Origin: Chitinophaga pinensis
GTDB lineage: Bacteria > Bacteroidota > Bacteroidia > UBA4408
Direction of reading: 5' to 3'
DNA length: 38,272 nucleotides
NCBI GenBank assembly: GCA_945872355.1
Contig: CAMBZU010000029.1
Location: forward strand, 1 to 38,272
The position numbers were made by a program, and so were the translations under genes. This document shows positions 1-8,907 of this stretch, one piece after another. How positions within the stretch are numbered: position 1 is the stretch's first letter; each line of letters begins with the position of its first letter. Below the pieces are notes generated by a model. That model made no database searches. It was not told where the DNA came from and was given only the letters and a program-made list of their open reading frames with translations.

Positions 1-1378
1 GTTTTTTTATGGTTTGTTGCAACATCATGTGCTCGGGCGTATAGTTTATATCACCGTTTTTTCCATTTACTTTTACTATAAAAGCAGCGGCTGGTATTTT
101 TTATTGATGATGGCTGCTGCTGTAATAGCGCACTTTTTGGCTATTAAAATTTATAAATCGCGCAAGCATTTAAAGCGTAAAACTTTATTGATCAGTGGTC
201 TTGTTTTGTTTTTAGGTTTGCTCGCCTATTTTAAATATACCAATTTTATTATTGATATCATTAATAATTTCAGCACCCAAAAAATACCCTTTCAATCTAT
301 CTTTTTACCATTGGGTATTTCGTTCTACACCTTTGAATTGATAAGCTATATAGTTGATGTTTACAAACGTAAATTTAAACCTGTCAAGCATTTATTGGAC
401 TTTAGTTTCTACATTTCTTTTTTCCCACATTTAGTGGCAGGCCCTATTGTTCGACCAAATGAATTGGTGCCTCAAATAAGAAGTAAACTATGCATTGATA
501 AAGATTATATTGGGAAGGGCATTTTTTTTATTTTATCGGGCCTCTTAAAAAAGGCCATTATCTCTGATTACATTGGAGTAAACTTTGTAGATAGAATTTT
601 TGATAATCCAACACTTTATTCAGGTGTTGAAAATTTGATGGGTGTTTACGGTTACACCTTGCAAATATATTGCGACTTTTCGGGCTACAGCGATATGGCG
701 GTTGGCATTGCTTTATTGATGGGATTTCATTTGCCTTTGAATTTTAATGCACCTTACCAAAGTACCAGCATTACTGAGTTTTGGAGGCGTTGGCATATTT
801 CCTTAAGTTCTTGGTTACGCGATTATTTGTATATTCCTTTAGGCGGAAATAAAGCAGGAAAGGCGCGTCAATACATTAATTTAATGATCACTATGTTGTT
901 AGGCGGTTTGTGGCATGGCGCCTCGTTTAAGTTTCTTGTTTGGGGCGGTATGCATGGTATAGCTTTAGCACTCGACAAAGCCAAAACGGAGTTGTTTAAT
1001 AAATTTAATATACAACTTCAAAACAATGTAATTTCGAAAATTGCAGGTTGGATGATTACATTTCATTTGGTGGCCTTTTGTTGGATATTTTTTAGGGCAT
1101 CAAGTTTCGAGAGTGCACTTGCACTTTTACATCAAATTACCTATAATTTTAAAGGGGAGTTATTGCTGCAACTTATTTCGGGTTACAATGCTGTATTTAT
1201 GTTAATGGCTTTGGGTTATCTCATACATTTTATTCCGGCTAAGTTTGAAGATAAAATCAAGAAGGGTATTACAGTTTCACCAAGTTTTGTGCAAGCTGCA
1301 TTGCTGGCGTTAATGATTTATTTAGTTTACCAAACCCGCAGTGCAGAGGTGCAGCCTTTTATTTATTTTCAATTTTAA
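1..1378 (+). CDS. MBOAT family O-acyltransferase (AlgI-like), 5' truncated
   Basis: Polytopic membrane protein of the membrane-bound O-acyltransferase family, which moves acyl groups onto exported polysaccharide or other extracytoplasmic acceptors. The frame is open from base 2 to the stop at 1376-1378. The TTG at 14 is unlikely to be the true start: the frame stays open to the window edge and the first transmembrane helix of AlgI-like proteins lies here, so perhaps 20 residues are missing. Counting from base 14, the MBOAT signature FWRRWHISLSSWLRDY begins near residue 256, and the conserved histidine sits in LGGLWHGASF near residue 302. Many hydrophobic helices are visible. The stop overlaps the stop of the convergent gene by 3-4 bases. 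The acceptor is unknown. Family membership is very likely; AlgI itself (alginate) is not implied. Confidence 0.9.
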   Translation, partial: FFYGLLQHHVLGRIVYITVFSIYFYYKSSGWYFLLMMAAAVIAHFLAIKIYKSRKHLKRKTLLISGLVLFLGLLAYFKYTNFIIDIINNFSTQKIPFQSIFLPLGISFYTFELISYIVDVYKRKFKPVKHLLDFSFYISFFPHLVAGPIVRPNELVPQIRSKLCIDKDYIGKGIFFILSGLLKKAIISDYIGVNFVDRIFDNPTLYSGVENLMGVYGYTLQIYCDFSGYSDMAVGIALLMGFHLPLNFNAPYQSTSITEFWRRWHISLSSWLRDYLYIPLGGNKAGKARQYINLMITMLLGGLWHGASFKFLVWGGMHGIALALDKAKTELFNKFNIQLQNNVISKIAGWMITFHLVAFCWIFFRASSFESALALLHQITYNFKGELLLQLISGYNAVFMLMALGYLIHFIPAKFEDKIKKGITVSPSFVQAALLALMIYLVYQTRSAEVQPFIYFQF

Positions 1379-2151
1379 AAGTTCTCAAAAACACCTAATC
1401 CAAACAAAGCATAATCATATTTAATGGGGTCTTTGGGGTCAAAATTCCGAAGTGCTGCATCCAACTCTTCAACAGCTTTCCAATCATTTTGTGTTCTGTT
1501 GAGTAAGCCTAATTTACGCGCTACGCGACCACTATGCACATCCAAAGGAATTGAAAGTAAGGCGGGATTAATATTTTTCCATAATCCAAAATCGACTCCT
1601 GCATTGTCTTTTCTCACCATCCAACGTAAGTACATGTTAATCCTTTTTGCCGCTGAATTTTCATGAGGTTTGGCAATATGTTTTGCAGTTCTATCAGGTC
1701 TTTTAAAACTGCAAAAGGTTTGCCCAAAACCGCTGATGGCTTGCTTTAGATTAATATCTTTTTTATTGATGTTTTGCACAAATACTGATTCGAGACCTCC
1801 AAAATTTTGGTACAAATGTTTAATTGAAGTAATAAAATAATCTAAATCATCAGCGTTGAAAGTACGGTGCACAAATTTTTTTGCTTTTAGCTTTTGAGCT
1901 GCGCTTCTATTGTAACTCATCACAAAATCATAAGGAGCATTGCCCATATAATTTACAAGTTTATGTCCGTTATTAATAATGGAGCGCCTATTTCCCCATG
2001 ATATGGTGGCTATAATAAAACCAATAATTTCTATGTCTTCTTTCTGTGTAAACAATCGCGGAATACTAATAGGATCAGATGCTATAAAGGAAGGGCGATT
2101 ATAGTATTTATATTTTTCTTCTAAGAATTCATATAACAAAGAATTATCCAT
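1375..2151 (-). CDS. TIGR02757 (DUF2400) family protein
   Basis: A 258-residue soluble protein matching the TIGR02757/DUF2400 family, found widely in Bacteroidota, with no established biochemical role. Recognisable pieces are the N-terminal LLYEFLEEKY segment, the ISWGNRRSI motif near residues 50-58, the MYLRWMVRKD segment near residue 175 and the LDVHSGRVARKLGLL stretch near residue 205. The last two recall helix-hairpin-helix DNA glycosylase-like folds, which is inference only. Length is typical for the family. It is transcribed convergently with the acyltransferase, overlapping it by a few bases, and divergently from the M50-like gene across an 88-bp gap that contains a palindrome. Confidence 0.85.
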   Translation of the reverse strand: MDNSLLYEFLEEKYKYYNRPSFIASDPISIPRLFTQKEDIEIIGFIIATISWGNRRSIINNGHKLVNYMGNAPYDFVMSYNRSAAQKLKAKKFVHRTFNADDLDYFITSIKHLYQNFGGLESVFVQNINKKDINLKQAISGFGQTFCSFKRPDRTAKHIAKPHENSAAKRINMYLRWMVRKDNAGVDFGLWKNINPALLSIPLDVHSGRVARKLGLLNRTQNDWKAVEELDAALRNFDPKDPIKYDYALFGLGVFENF

Positions 2152-2187
2152 GCATTAACACTTATTTGTTTATTCAATTTATGAAAA

Positions 2188-2223
2188 CACAATATTACGC
2201 TTAATATTACTGATAATATTGTG
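2188..2223. repeat. Inverted repeat between two divergent genes
   Basis: CACAATATTA (2188-2197) is repeated exactly in inverse as TAATATTGTG (2214-2223) with a 16-base spacer that contains another TAATATTA. It lies in the short gap between the divergent genes starting at 2151 (minus) and 2240 (plus), 17 bases before the latter. It could be an operator or an mRNA hairpin; AT-rich sequence makes chance palindromes easier. Confidence 0.4.
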
Positions 2224-2239
2224 CTGTAATTATTAAAGT

Positions 2240-2917
2240 ATGATTGATTGTTTGTTGGCAAATTGGCAATTTTATGCTTGTATTGCACTTGCTGCAGTGC
2301 TTAGCTTTATTCCAATTATTGGGAAGTTTTTAAATGTGTTGAATACATTGTTTCATGAAAGTGCGCATGCTTTAGTGGCTTTGCTCACAGGCGGAGGCGT
2401 AATGAACATAAAATTAAGTGCCGATGCAAGCGGAACAGCGCAAACTAAATCGAAGTATTGGTTAGGAAAAGTATTAACTTCTTTGGCAGGATATCCAATA
2501 TCTTCATTAACAGCCTGGCTCTTCTTTTGGCTTATAAAAGTGCATAAAGTGAAATTTATATTTTATATTATGCTCTCCCTGATCATGATTAATTTGGTCT
2601 TATGGGTAAGAAATACTTTCGGCCTAATTTGGTTGTTGCTTATGGGCTGTATTTGTGGCTTAGTTTATTTGTACACAAACCAAGAATTGCAATATTATTT
2701 TGTTACTTTTTGTGCAGGCATTGTGCTTTTTCAGTCGATTTATTCGGCAATTACACTTTTTATCATTTCAATAAAAAGCGCTTCAAAGGCTGGCGATGCT
2801 AAAAATTTAAAAGACTTTACTTTTATTCCGGCTGTAATTTGGGCACTTTTGTTTGTGCTCATTTCATTTTGGGTGGCCTTTATGGTTTTCAAAACTTTCC
2901 CTTGTATCACTAGTTAA
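2240..2917 (+). CDS. M50-like integral membrane zinc metallopeptidase
   Basis: A 225-residue polytopic membrane protein resembling the M50B-like (site-2-protease-related) group. The zinc-binding HExxH motif is visible as HESAH at residues 39-43, directly after the first transmembrane helix, as in this family. The segment LTSLAGYPISSL near residues 85-96 resembles the conserved NAxxGP-type region. About five further hydrophobic segments follow. Members are usually annotated only as 'M50 family metallopeptidase', and the substrate is unknown. ATG start at 2240; no Shine-Dalgarno sequence. A short hairpin follows the stop. Its role as an active protease is inferred from the motif only. Confidence 0.8.
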   Translation: MIDCLLANWQFYACIALAAVLSFIPIIGKFLNVLNTLFHESAHALVALLTGGGVMNIKLSADASGTAQTKSKYWLGKVLTSLAGYPISSLTAWLFFWLIKVHKVKFIFYIMLSLIMINLVLWVRNTFGLIWLLLMGCICGLVYLYTNQELQYYFVTFCAGIVLFQSIYSAITLFIISIKSASKAGDAKNLKDFTFIPAVIWALLFVLISFWVAFMVFKTFPCITS

Positions 2918-2923
2918 ACAAGG

Positions 2924-2944
2924 AAATGACTTATAGTGTCATTT
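2924..2944 (+). terminator. Short hairpin after the M50-like gene
   Basis: AAATGAC / GTCATTT form a 7-bp stem around a TTATAGT loop, beginning 7 bases after the stop. Only a weak T-rich tail follows, so it is a tentative terminator. Confidence 0.35.
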
Positions 2945-2972
2945 AAATTTTGAGTTTTACTGTTATCAATCA

Positions 2973-3001
2973 TTGATTTTCCAGGTAAAATTGTATATTT
3001 G
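2973..3001 (+). promoter_or_regulatory. Bacteroidota-type promoter for the T9SS protein gene
   Basis: TTG at 2973-2975, an 18-base spacer, then TATATTTG at 2994-3001, which fits the TAnnTTTG -7 element of Bacteroidota primary-sigma promoters. It would give a leader of about 30 bases before the ATG at 3040. Confidence 0.6.
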
Positions 3002-3039
3002 TAATTAAATTATTCTCAACCTATACATATATATTTAAA

Positions 3040-3777
3040 ATGAAAAAAATATTTTTACTTTCTATTATTGCCTTAGCATCTCTTCGCGGTGTTTTTGCAG
3101 AAGGAATTACAATAACCAAAGACGCCACAGACTATACCAACGGATCTTTTTCAGCTTGGTTTGATATCTCAGATTTTCCGGGCAACAATGCATTTACATT
3201 AAATGGATTTATTATAAAAAACACCAGTACAACTCCTAAAACTATTAGAATGATTAGGCAAGAAGTAAGTGTATTGCCTTTAACAGAAAACTATTTTTGC
3301 TGGACAGCTTGTTATTCGCCCGCTACAGATACATCGGAGGTGATTGACAATTTGGTGATGGCACCAGATGCAGTTTTTACAGGTGTATTTTTAGACTATA
3401 AGCCTAGTGGACAATTAGGAGAATCATTGATTCGCTATATATTTCAAAATGTAGCTGATTTAAATGATACAGCTTCAATTTTAGTGCGTTACAACGCTTC
3501 GGCAACTTCTATTAAGGAAATTTCTTCAACAGCTAAACTTAACGCACTTTTTCCTAACCCTGCAAATAATAACGTAACAGTAAACTACGCTGTTAATCAA
3601 GGTTCGGCATCCTTAGAAATTAAAAATTTATTAGGTCAAGTGCAAAGAGTAACTCCTATAGTTGCTGGTAGTAAGAGTGCAAACTTGCCTATTGCTGATT
3701 TGCCTAGTGGAATTTATTTTGTATCGTTAAAATCTAACGGTAATATTATTGATACTAAAAGATTAGTGGTTAATTAA
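3040..3777 (+). CDS. Secreted protein with T9SS type A sorting domain
   Basis: A 245-residue exported protein. Residues 1-20 form a Sec signal peptide (MKKIFLLSIIALASLRG, cleavage likely after VFA). Residues about 22-160 are a single beta-rich domain I cannot assign. It contains two nearby cysteines in the sequence FCWTACY. Residues about 165-245 are a typical type A C-terminal sorting domain: LFPNPANNNVTVNY, LLGQVQ, LPSGIYFVSL and a terminal LVVN. Such proteins cross the outer membrane through the type IX system and are attached to the cell surface or released. It has its own promoter-like site and is probably monocistronic, with a hairpin after the stop. Function of the passenger domain is unknown. 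Confidence 0.85.
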   Translation: MKKIFLLSIIALASLRGVFAEGITITKDATDYTNGSFSAWFDISDFPGNNAFTLNGFIIKNTSTTPKTIRMIRQEVSVLPLTENYFCWTACYSPATDTSEVIDNLVMAPDAVFTGVFLDYKPSGQLGESLIRYIFQNVADLNDTASILVRYNASATSIKEISSTAKLNALFPNPANNNVTVNYAVNQGSASLEIKNLLGQVQRVTPIVAGSKSANLPIADLPSGIYFVSLKSNGNIIDTKRLVVN

Positions 3778-3786
3778 TTCCACTTA

Positions 3787-3821
3787 TTTACTTAATTTTT
3801 TCTTTTTAGATATTAAGTAAA
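3787..3821 (+). terminator. Hairpin after the T9SS protein gene
   Basis: TTTACTTAAT (3787-3796) and ATTAAGTAAA (3812-3821) form a perfect 10-bp stem with a 15-base T-rich loop just downstream of the stop. There is no clean T run after the right arm, so termination is plausible but not certain. Confidence 0.4.
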
Positions 3822-3860
3822 CATGACCAATTTCTGTTGGCCGTTAAAATCTTTTAATAT

Positions 3861-5012
3861 ATGTTGTTTAAACAAGTAGCCGGTAATAATTCCATTAAGG
3901 AATCTCTAATCCAGCAGGTTCAGCACAATCGTGTAAGTCATGCACAGTTGTTTTTTGGTCCTGAAGGTTCAGGCTGTTTGCCTATGGCTATTGCTTTTGC
4001 ACAATTTATTTGCTGTATAAATAAACAAGCGCACGATGCTTGCGGAACTTGTTCTTCATGTATTAAATTTGAAAAGTTAGTGCATCCAGATTTTCACATG
4101 GTTTTTCCAGTAAATACTAATAATCAAATAAAGAAAGATGCCAGCTGCGATGATTTTATTGGTGAGTGGCGCAGTATGATTGCTGATAATCCTTATTTTA
4201 ATTTATACGATTGGCTTAAAAGTTTAGGTATAGAAAATAAACAAGGCAACATTGGTACCGATGAAGGTACTAATATCATTAGAAAGCTGAATCTTACCAC
4301 CTACGAAAGTGAATATAAGATTATGTTGATATGGATGCCAGAGTGTTTGAACATACATGCGGCAAATAAATTGCTCAAAATATTAGAAGAGCCACCCGAA
4401 AAAACAGTTTTTTTATTAGTAGCGGAATCTCGTGAGCAATTAATGACAACCATTCAATCCAGAACCCAAGCGTTAAGATTTAAACCTTTGTTAGAAACAG
4501 AAATAGTTCATTTTTTGGTTCAAGAACTTGCTGTTAATAGTGAAAAGGCCATTCAAATTGGTGCACTTTCTGAGGGGAATTTAAATCTTGCATTAAAGCT
4601 TTCTCAAGAAGCCGAGTTGTTGAAAAAAGATATTGAAGATTTTTTAGCTTGGATGCGTATTTGTTTCAAAATTAATATGCCAAAATTACTAGTTTGGGTT
4701 GATAAAATGGCTGGTGTTGGTCGCGAGAATCAAAAAAATTTCCTGTCACATGCAGTGCAATTAACGCGTCAAACTTTAATGTTGAATTTAAATTTACCCC
4801 AACTGGTCAAGTTGTCTGAAAATGATATTGAACTCCTAAAAAAGTTTTCTCAATTTGTAAACGCAGAAAATAGTGACGATTTATTAACTGCCTTTGACAA
4901 GGCTTATTATGCATTGGAAAGAAATGCCAATGCCAAAATGCTTTTTCTAAATTTATCATTTAGAATGAGCGCATTACTTAACAGGAAAGTGGGTATTAAA
5001 AATGTTGCTTAA
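3861..5012 (+). CDS. holB: DNA polymerase III subunit delta'
   Basis: Clamp-loader subunit delta' (383 residues), which helps open and load the sliding clamp at replication forks. The AAA+ N-terminus carries a degenerate P-loop, GPEGSGC near residues 33-39, where the usual lysine is cysteine; this agrees with delta' being a non-hydrolysing subunit. A cysteine cluster (C51/C52, C61, C64, C67) forms the family's zinc module. The LLKILEEPPEKTVFLLVAE sensor region near residue 172 is strongly characteristic, followed by the SRTQALRF motif. The next gene is RicT/PSP1-like, the same holB-ricT order seen in Firmicutes, which supports both calls. The two genes are 41 bases apart and probably cotranscribed. 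Confidence 0.93.
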   Translation: MLFKQVAGNNSIKESLIQQVQHNRVSHAQLFFGPEGSGCLPMAIAFAQFICCINKQAHDACGTCSSCIKFEKLVHPDFHMVFPVNTNNQIKKDASCDDFIGEWRSMIADNPYFNLYDWLKSLGIENKQGNIGTDEGTNIIRKLNLTTYESEYKIMLIWMPECLNIHAANKLLKILEEPPEKTVFLLVAESREQLMTTIQSRTQALRFKPLLETEIVHFLVQELAVNSEKAIQIGALSEGNLNLALKLSQEAELLKKDIEDFLAWMRICFKINMPKLLVWVDKMAGVGRENQKNFLSHAVQLTRQTLMLNLNLPQLVKLSENDIELLKKFSQFVNAENSDDLLTAFDKAYYALERNANAKMLFLNLSFRMSALLNRKVGIKNVA

Positions 5013-5053
5013 TTGCAATGTTTTTAATCTGCTGCCTAAATATATATATATAT

Positions 5054-6379
5054 ATGAGTTGTACAAGTTGTAGCACAAATAAGACCCCAGGAGGATGTAA
5101 AAGCAACGGTTCATGCGGAACCGGCGGATGTGGTAAATTAAACGTTTTTGATTGGCTGGCAAACATGGAATCGCCAGCAGGTTTAAAACCATTTAACCTG
5201 GTTGAAATTAGGTTTAAAAACGGCAGAAAGGATTTCTTTGGTAATGATACAGGTGTTGAGCTTTTTCAAGGAGATATTGTTGCCACAGAGGCTTCACCCG
5301 GTCATGATATTGGCGTGGTTTCTTTGTCAGGAGAATTGGTTCGCATGCAAATGAAGAAAAAGAATGTGCCAACTGATCATCCTGAAATTAAAAAAGTTTA
5401 TAGAAAAGCCAAGCAAGCCGACATTGATAAATGGCAAACAGCCAAAGATTTAGAAGAGCCTACAATGTACAAAGCACGTACATTAGCGCTTAAGCTAAAG
5501 TTGCAAATGAAGATAAGTGATGTAGAATATCAAGGCGATAAAACAAAGGCTATTTTTTATTACACTGCCGATGAAAGAGTTGATTTTAGAGAACTCATTA
5601 AAATTATGGCAGATGAGTTTAAGGTGCGCGTTGAAATGAAACAAATTGGTGCACGTCAGGAATCGAGCCGCTTAGGAGGCATTGGGTCTTGCGGAAGAGA
5701 ATTATGCTGTTCAACTTGGCTTACCGATTTTAGAAGTGTTTCAACAAGTGCTGCGAGGTATCAGCAACTTTCTTTAAACCCGCTAAAACTTGCGGGGCAA
5801 TGTGGTAAATTAAAGTGTTGTTTAAATTATGAATTAGATAGTTATTTAGATGCTATTAAAGACATACCAGATGCAAACACCAAATTAGAAACAAAGAAAG
5901 GACGCGCATTTCATCAAAAGACAGATATTTTTAAAAGAATGATGTGGTTTTCTTATTTTGATGATCCAGGTAATTTTATTCCACTAAGTGTTGATAGAGT
6001 AAATGAAATTATTGCATTAAATAAAGAAGGAGAAAGGCCTGATGATATTAGCGTTAAGAAAGAATTGCCTAAAGTAAAATTGCCTGACTTCGAAAACGTA
6101 GTGGGGCAAGATAGCCTTACTCGTTTTGACAATACCAAAAAGAAAAAGAAAAAGAAAAAAAATAAACCAGCAGGGGCGCCACAATTAAACAATGCCATAG
6201 TTGGTGATGCAGTTGTAAAACAAGCGCCTCAAACAACTGTTGCTAAGCCTATAGTTGAAGCTGCTAAGGATGGATCTAAAGAAAATACTGGGCAGTTAAA
6301 TCAAGTGAGAAGGCCGCAAAGAAACAATCGCAATAGAAATAATAATAACAGGCCACCAAAACCGCCTGCTGAGGCATAG
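5054..6379 (+). CDS. PSP1 / RicT-like iron-sulfur regulatory protein
   Basis: A PSP1-domain protein (441 residues from the start used here) related to RicT (YaaT), which in Bacillus forms a Ric complex affecting mRNA processing and binds an iron-sulfur cluster. The N-terminus is unusually cysteine-rich (MSCTSCSTNK, then GSCGTGGCGK). The PSP1 core carries two paired-cysteine motifs, CGRELCC near residue 213 and QCGKLKCC near residue 251. The C-terminus is low complexity: a run of about ten residues that is mostly lysine near residue 370, then Asn/Arg/Pro-rich sequence. I chose ATG 5054 over an upstream in-frame ATG at 5018, because the MSC-type Cys-rich start is the family pattern and the upstream stretch is mostly a TA repeat. 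It lies between holB and uvrC. Confidence 0.88.
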   Translation: MSCTSCSTNKTPGGCKSNGSCGTGGCGKLNVFDWLANMESPAGLKPFNLVEIRFKNGRKDFFGNDTGVELFQGDIVATEASPGHDIGVVSLSGELVRMQMKKKNVPTDHPEIKKVYRKAKQADIDKWQTAKDLEEPTMYKARTLALKLKLQMKISDVEYQGDKTKAIFYYTADERVDFRELIKIMADEFKVRVEMKQIGARQESSRLGGIGSCGRELCCSTWLTDFRSVSTSAARYQQLSLNPLKLAGQCGKLKCCLNYELDSYLDAIKDIPDANTKLETKKGRAFHQKTDIFKRMMWFSYFDDPGNFIPLSVDRVNEIIALNKEGERPDDISVKKELPKVKLPDFENVVGQDSLTRFDNTKKKKKKKKNKPAGAPQLNNAIVGDAVVKQAPQTTVAKPIVEAAKDGSKENTGQLNQVRRPQRNNRNRNNNNRPPKPPAEA

Positions 6380-6391
6380 TTATTTATTGGC

Positions 6392-8206
6392 ATGCAAAAA
6401 GATGAACACCTTTCTGGAATTATCAAAAACCTTCCTGAAAAGCCTGGTATTTATCAGTATTTTGATGAGGATGGTGTAATTATTTATATTGGGAAAGCCA
6501 AGGTTTTAAAAAAACGTGTATCGTCTTATTTTAATAGTGATCATCAGCACGACAAAAAAACCTTAGCCCTTGTAAGGAACATTTCAGCTATCAAATTTAT
6601 TATTGTTGAAACAGAATTAGATGCGCTGTTGCTCGAAAATAATTTGATTAAAAAGTATCAACCCAAATATAATATTTTACTAAAGGATGGCAAAACATAT
6701 CCATGTATTGTGGTTAAAAATGAGGATTTTCCAAGAGTCTTTCCAACCAGGGAAATTGTAAAAGATGGTTCAAATTATTTCGGTCCATTTGCATCTTTAA
6801 AAATGATGTACACCATGCTCGATTTAATAAAAGAAAATTATCCATTGCGTAATTGCAATTACAATCTTTCAGAGAAAAACATCAATGCACATAAGTTTAA
6901 GGTTTGTTTAGAGTATCATATAGGCAATTGCAAAGGCCCTTGTGAGGGCAAACAGGCTAAAGACGATTACGATAAAAGTATAGCGGAAATTAAACAAATT
7001 GTTAAAGGAAATATATACGGAACCATCAAACAATTAAAGTTCAGGATGGCTCGGCATGCCGAACAATTTGAATATGAAAAAGCACATCAAATAAAATTAA
7101 GAATTGATTCTTTAGAAAATTATCAAAGTAAATCAGCTATTGTAAGTACTTCAATTAATAATGTAGATGTTGTATCAGTTTTATCTGATAATGATTTTGG
7201 TTATGTGAACTACTTAAAAGTGGTAAATGGGTCCGTTGTGCAAGGGCATACCATTGAATTAAAAAAGAAATTAAATGAAACAGATGAAGAACTTTTATTA
7301 TTTGGATTTGCAGAACTTAGAGGACGATTTGGAAGCGATTCGGATGAGGTAATTGTGCCTTTTAATTTGGAGATTGTGGCCGATGGCATTCAATTTATTG
7401 TGCCGCAAAGAGGTGATAAAAAAAAGCTGTTGGATTTAAGCTTGCGCAATGTTGAATTTTATAAAAAAGATAAGCAAAAACAGCACGATTTAATTGACCC
7501 CGAAAGGCATACAAAACGTATGCTTGCTCAAATGATGAAGGATTTAAGGTTAACTATTGAGCCTAGGCATATTGAATGTTTTGACAATAGTAATATACAA
7601 GGTGCATACCCAGTGGCGGCCATGACTGTGTTTATAGATTTAAAACCAAGTAAGAAAGATTATAGGCACTTTAATATTAAAACAGTTGAAGGTCCAAATG
7701 ATTTTGCTTCTATGGAGGAAATTATTTTTAGGCGTTACAAAAGAATACAAGAGGAGCAATTGCCAATGCCCAATTTAATAGTTATTGATGGCGGCAAGGG
7801 GCAATTAAGTGCTGCACTGGAGAGTTTAAATAAATTAGGACTAAGAGGCAAGGTGGCCATTATTGGCATTGCAAAAAAATTAGAAGAGATTTATTATCCG
7901 GGAGATTCTTTGCCACTTTACTTAGATAAAAAAGGCGAAACCTTAAAGGTTTTACAGCATATTAGAGATGAGGCACACCGTTTTGGTATTACGCATCATC
8001 GCAATAAAAGATCAAAAGGAACCATAAAAACAGAATTAACTACAATTAAAGGAATAAGCGAAACAACAGCTAATAAATTGTTATCTCACTTTAAATCTGT
8101 TAAAAAAATTGCCTTATGTAGTGTAGAAGAAATAGCATCAATAGTGGGAAAAAGTAAGGCATTATTGGTTTTTGAGTATTTTAAATCTAATAAAATTGCA
8201 CAGTAA
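6392..8206 (+). CDS. uvrC: UvrABC system protein C (excinuclease subunit)
   Basis: Nucleotide-excision-repair nuclease that makes both incisions around a DNA lesion after loading by UvrA and UvrB. Length 604 residues, as expected. Domains in order: GIY-YIG nuclease from residue 17 (PGIYQYF, then IIYIGKAK); a cysteine-containing linker; a UVR (UvrB-binding) helix pair near 206-241 (FEYEKAHQIKLRI); the RNase H-like C-terminal nuclease near 390-545 (ECFDNSNIQG, VIDGGKGQL near 464); and tandem helix-hairpin-helix motifs near 551-600 (IKGISETTANKLL). All catalytic regions look intact. The start ATG lies 12 bases after the RicT-like stop, suggesting one transcript. Confidence 0.97.
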   Translation: MQKDEHLSGIIKNLPEKPGIYQYFDEDGVIIYIGKAKVLKKRVSSYFNSDHQHDKKTLALVRNISAIKFIIVETELDALLLENNLIKKYQPKYNILLKDGKTYPCIVVKNEDFPRVFPTREIVKDGSNYFGPFASLKMMYTMLDLIKENYPLRNCNYNLSEKNINAHKFKVCLEYHIGNCKGPCEGKQAKDDYDKSIAEIKQIVKGNIYGTIKQLKFRMARHAEQFEYEKAHQIKLRIDSLENYQSKSAIVSTSINNVDVVSVLSDNDFGYVNYLKVVNGSVVQGHTIELKKKLNETDEELLLFGFAELRGRFGSDSDEVIVPFNLEIVADGIQFIVPQRGDKKKLLDLSLRNVEFYKKDKQKQHDLIDPERHTKRMLAQMMKDLRLTIEPRHIECFDNSNIQGAYPVAAMTVFIDLKPSKKDYRHFNIKTVEGPNDFASMEEIIFRRYKRIQEEQLPMPNLIVIDGGKGQLSAALESLNKLGLRGKVAIIGIAKKLEEIYYPGDSLPLYLDKKGETLKVLQHIRDEAHRFGITHHRNKRSKGTIKTELTTIKGISETTANKLLSHFKSVKKIALCSVEEIASIVGKSKALLVFEYFKSNKIAQ

Positions 8207-8268
8207 TTCGGCTTAATTTTAAGTATGCCTTTTATATATTATTATCAAGTTAAACTAGCTTTTATCTT

Positions 8269-8276
8269 TACTTTTG
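8269..8276 (+). promoter_or_regulatory. Possible -7 element upstream of riboflavin synthase
   Basis: TACTTTTG fits TAnnTTTG 22 bases before the TTG start of the riboflavin synthase gene. No TTG -33 element is seen at the right distance, so this is weak. No FMN riboswitch could be recognised in the 92-bp gap. Confidence 0.3.
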
Positions 8277-8298
8277 TTATCAAATAAAATAAGATACA

Positions 8299-8907
8299 TT
8301 GTTTACAGGAATTATAGAAAATACAGCTAAAGTTATTGATATTCAGGCTAACCAAGATAATCTCACATTTACCTTGTTTTGTGCCTTTACCAATGAATTA
8401 AAAGTAGATCAGAGCCTCGCACATAATGGCGTGTGCTTAACTGTTACTGAAATTAATAATGCGCAAAATCATTATAAAGTAACTGCTATTAAAGAAACAC
8501 TTGATAGAACAAATTTAGGCAGGCTTAAAGTAGAAGATTTGGTGAATGTTGAGCGTTGCTTAAAATTAGATAGTTTACTTGATGGGCATCTGGTACAAGG
8601 CCATGTGGATACTGCAGCTATTTGTATTGAAGTGCAAGAAGATGGCGGGAGTTGGAAATATTTATTTGAATACATTAATAATGATAAGCTAGGATATATT
8701 ACAGTAGAAAAAGGTTCAGTAACTGTAAATGGTGTTAGTTTAACTGTCGTTAATTCTGGCAGCAATACTTTTTCGGTGGCCATTATTCCATATACCTATG
8801 CGCATACTAATTTTAAAAGTATAAAAATTGGGGATAGTGTAAATGTTGAATTTGATATTGTAGGAAAGTATATTGCAAAATTACTTGCCAAAACCAATCC
8901 ATTGTGA
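8299..8907 (+). CDS. ribE: Riboflavin synthase, alpha chain
   Basis: Catalyses dismutation of two 6,7-dimethyl-8-ribityllumazines to riboflavin and a pyrimidine, the last step of riboflavin synthesis in the cytoplasm. The 202-residue protein has the two lumazine-binding repeats: the first begins with the diagnostic MFTGIIE, the second near residue 95 with GHLVQGHVDTA; VNGVSLTV near residue 142 is also typical. The conserved MFTGIIE fixes the start at a TTG codon (8299-8301), a rare initiator. The stop overlaps the next gene's GTG start by four bases, so the two are probably translationally coupled. Confidence 0.95.
   Translation: MFTGIIENTAKVIDIQANQDNLTFTLFCAFTNELKVDQSLAHNGVCLTVTEINNAQNHYKVTAIKETLDRTNLGRLKVEDLVNVERCLKLDSLLDGHLVQGHVDTAAICIEVQEDGGSWKYLFEYINNDKLGYITVEKGSVTVNGVSLTVVNSGSNTFSVAIIPYTYAHTNFKSIKIGDSVNVEFDIVGKYIAKLLAKTNPL

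Noticed and set aside
5018-5053. Upstream ATG as start of the RicT-like protein
   Set aside because: It would add 12 residues (MFLICCLNIYIY) encoded largely by the TA repeat. The MSC-type cysteine-rich start at 5054 matches the family pattern.
4974-5192. A 72-codon minus-strand frame across the holB/RicT junction
   Set aside because: It overlaps two well-supported genes on the other strand and shows no domain or signal.
5953-6198. Minus-strand frame with a run of phenylalanines
   Set aside because: It is the complement of the poly-lysine tract of the RicT-like gene, not a separate gene.
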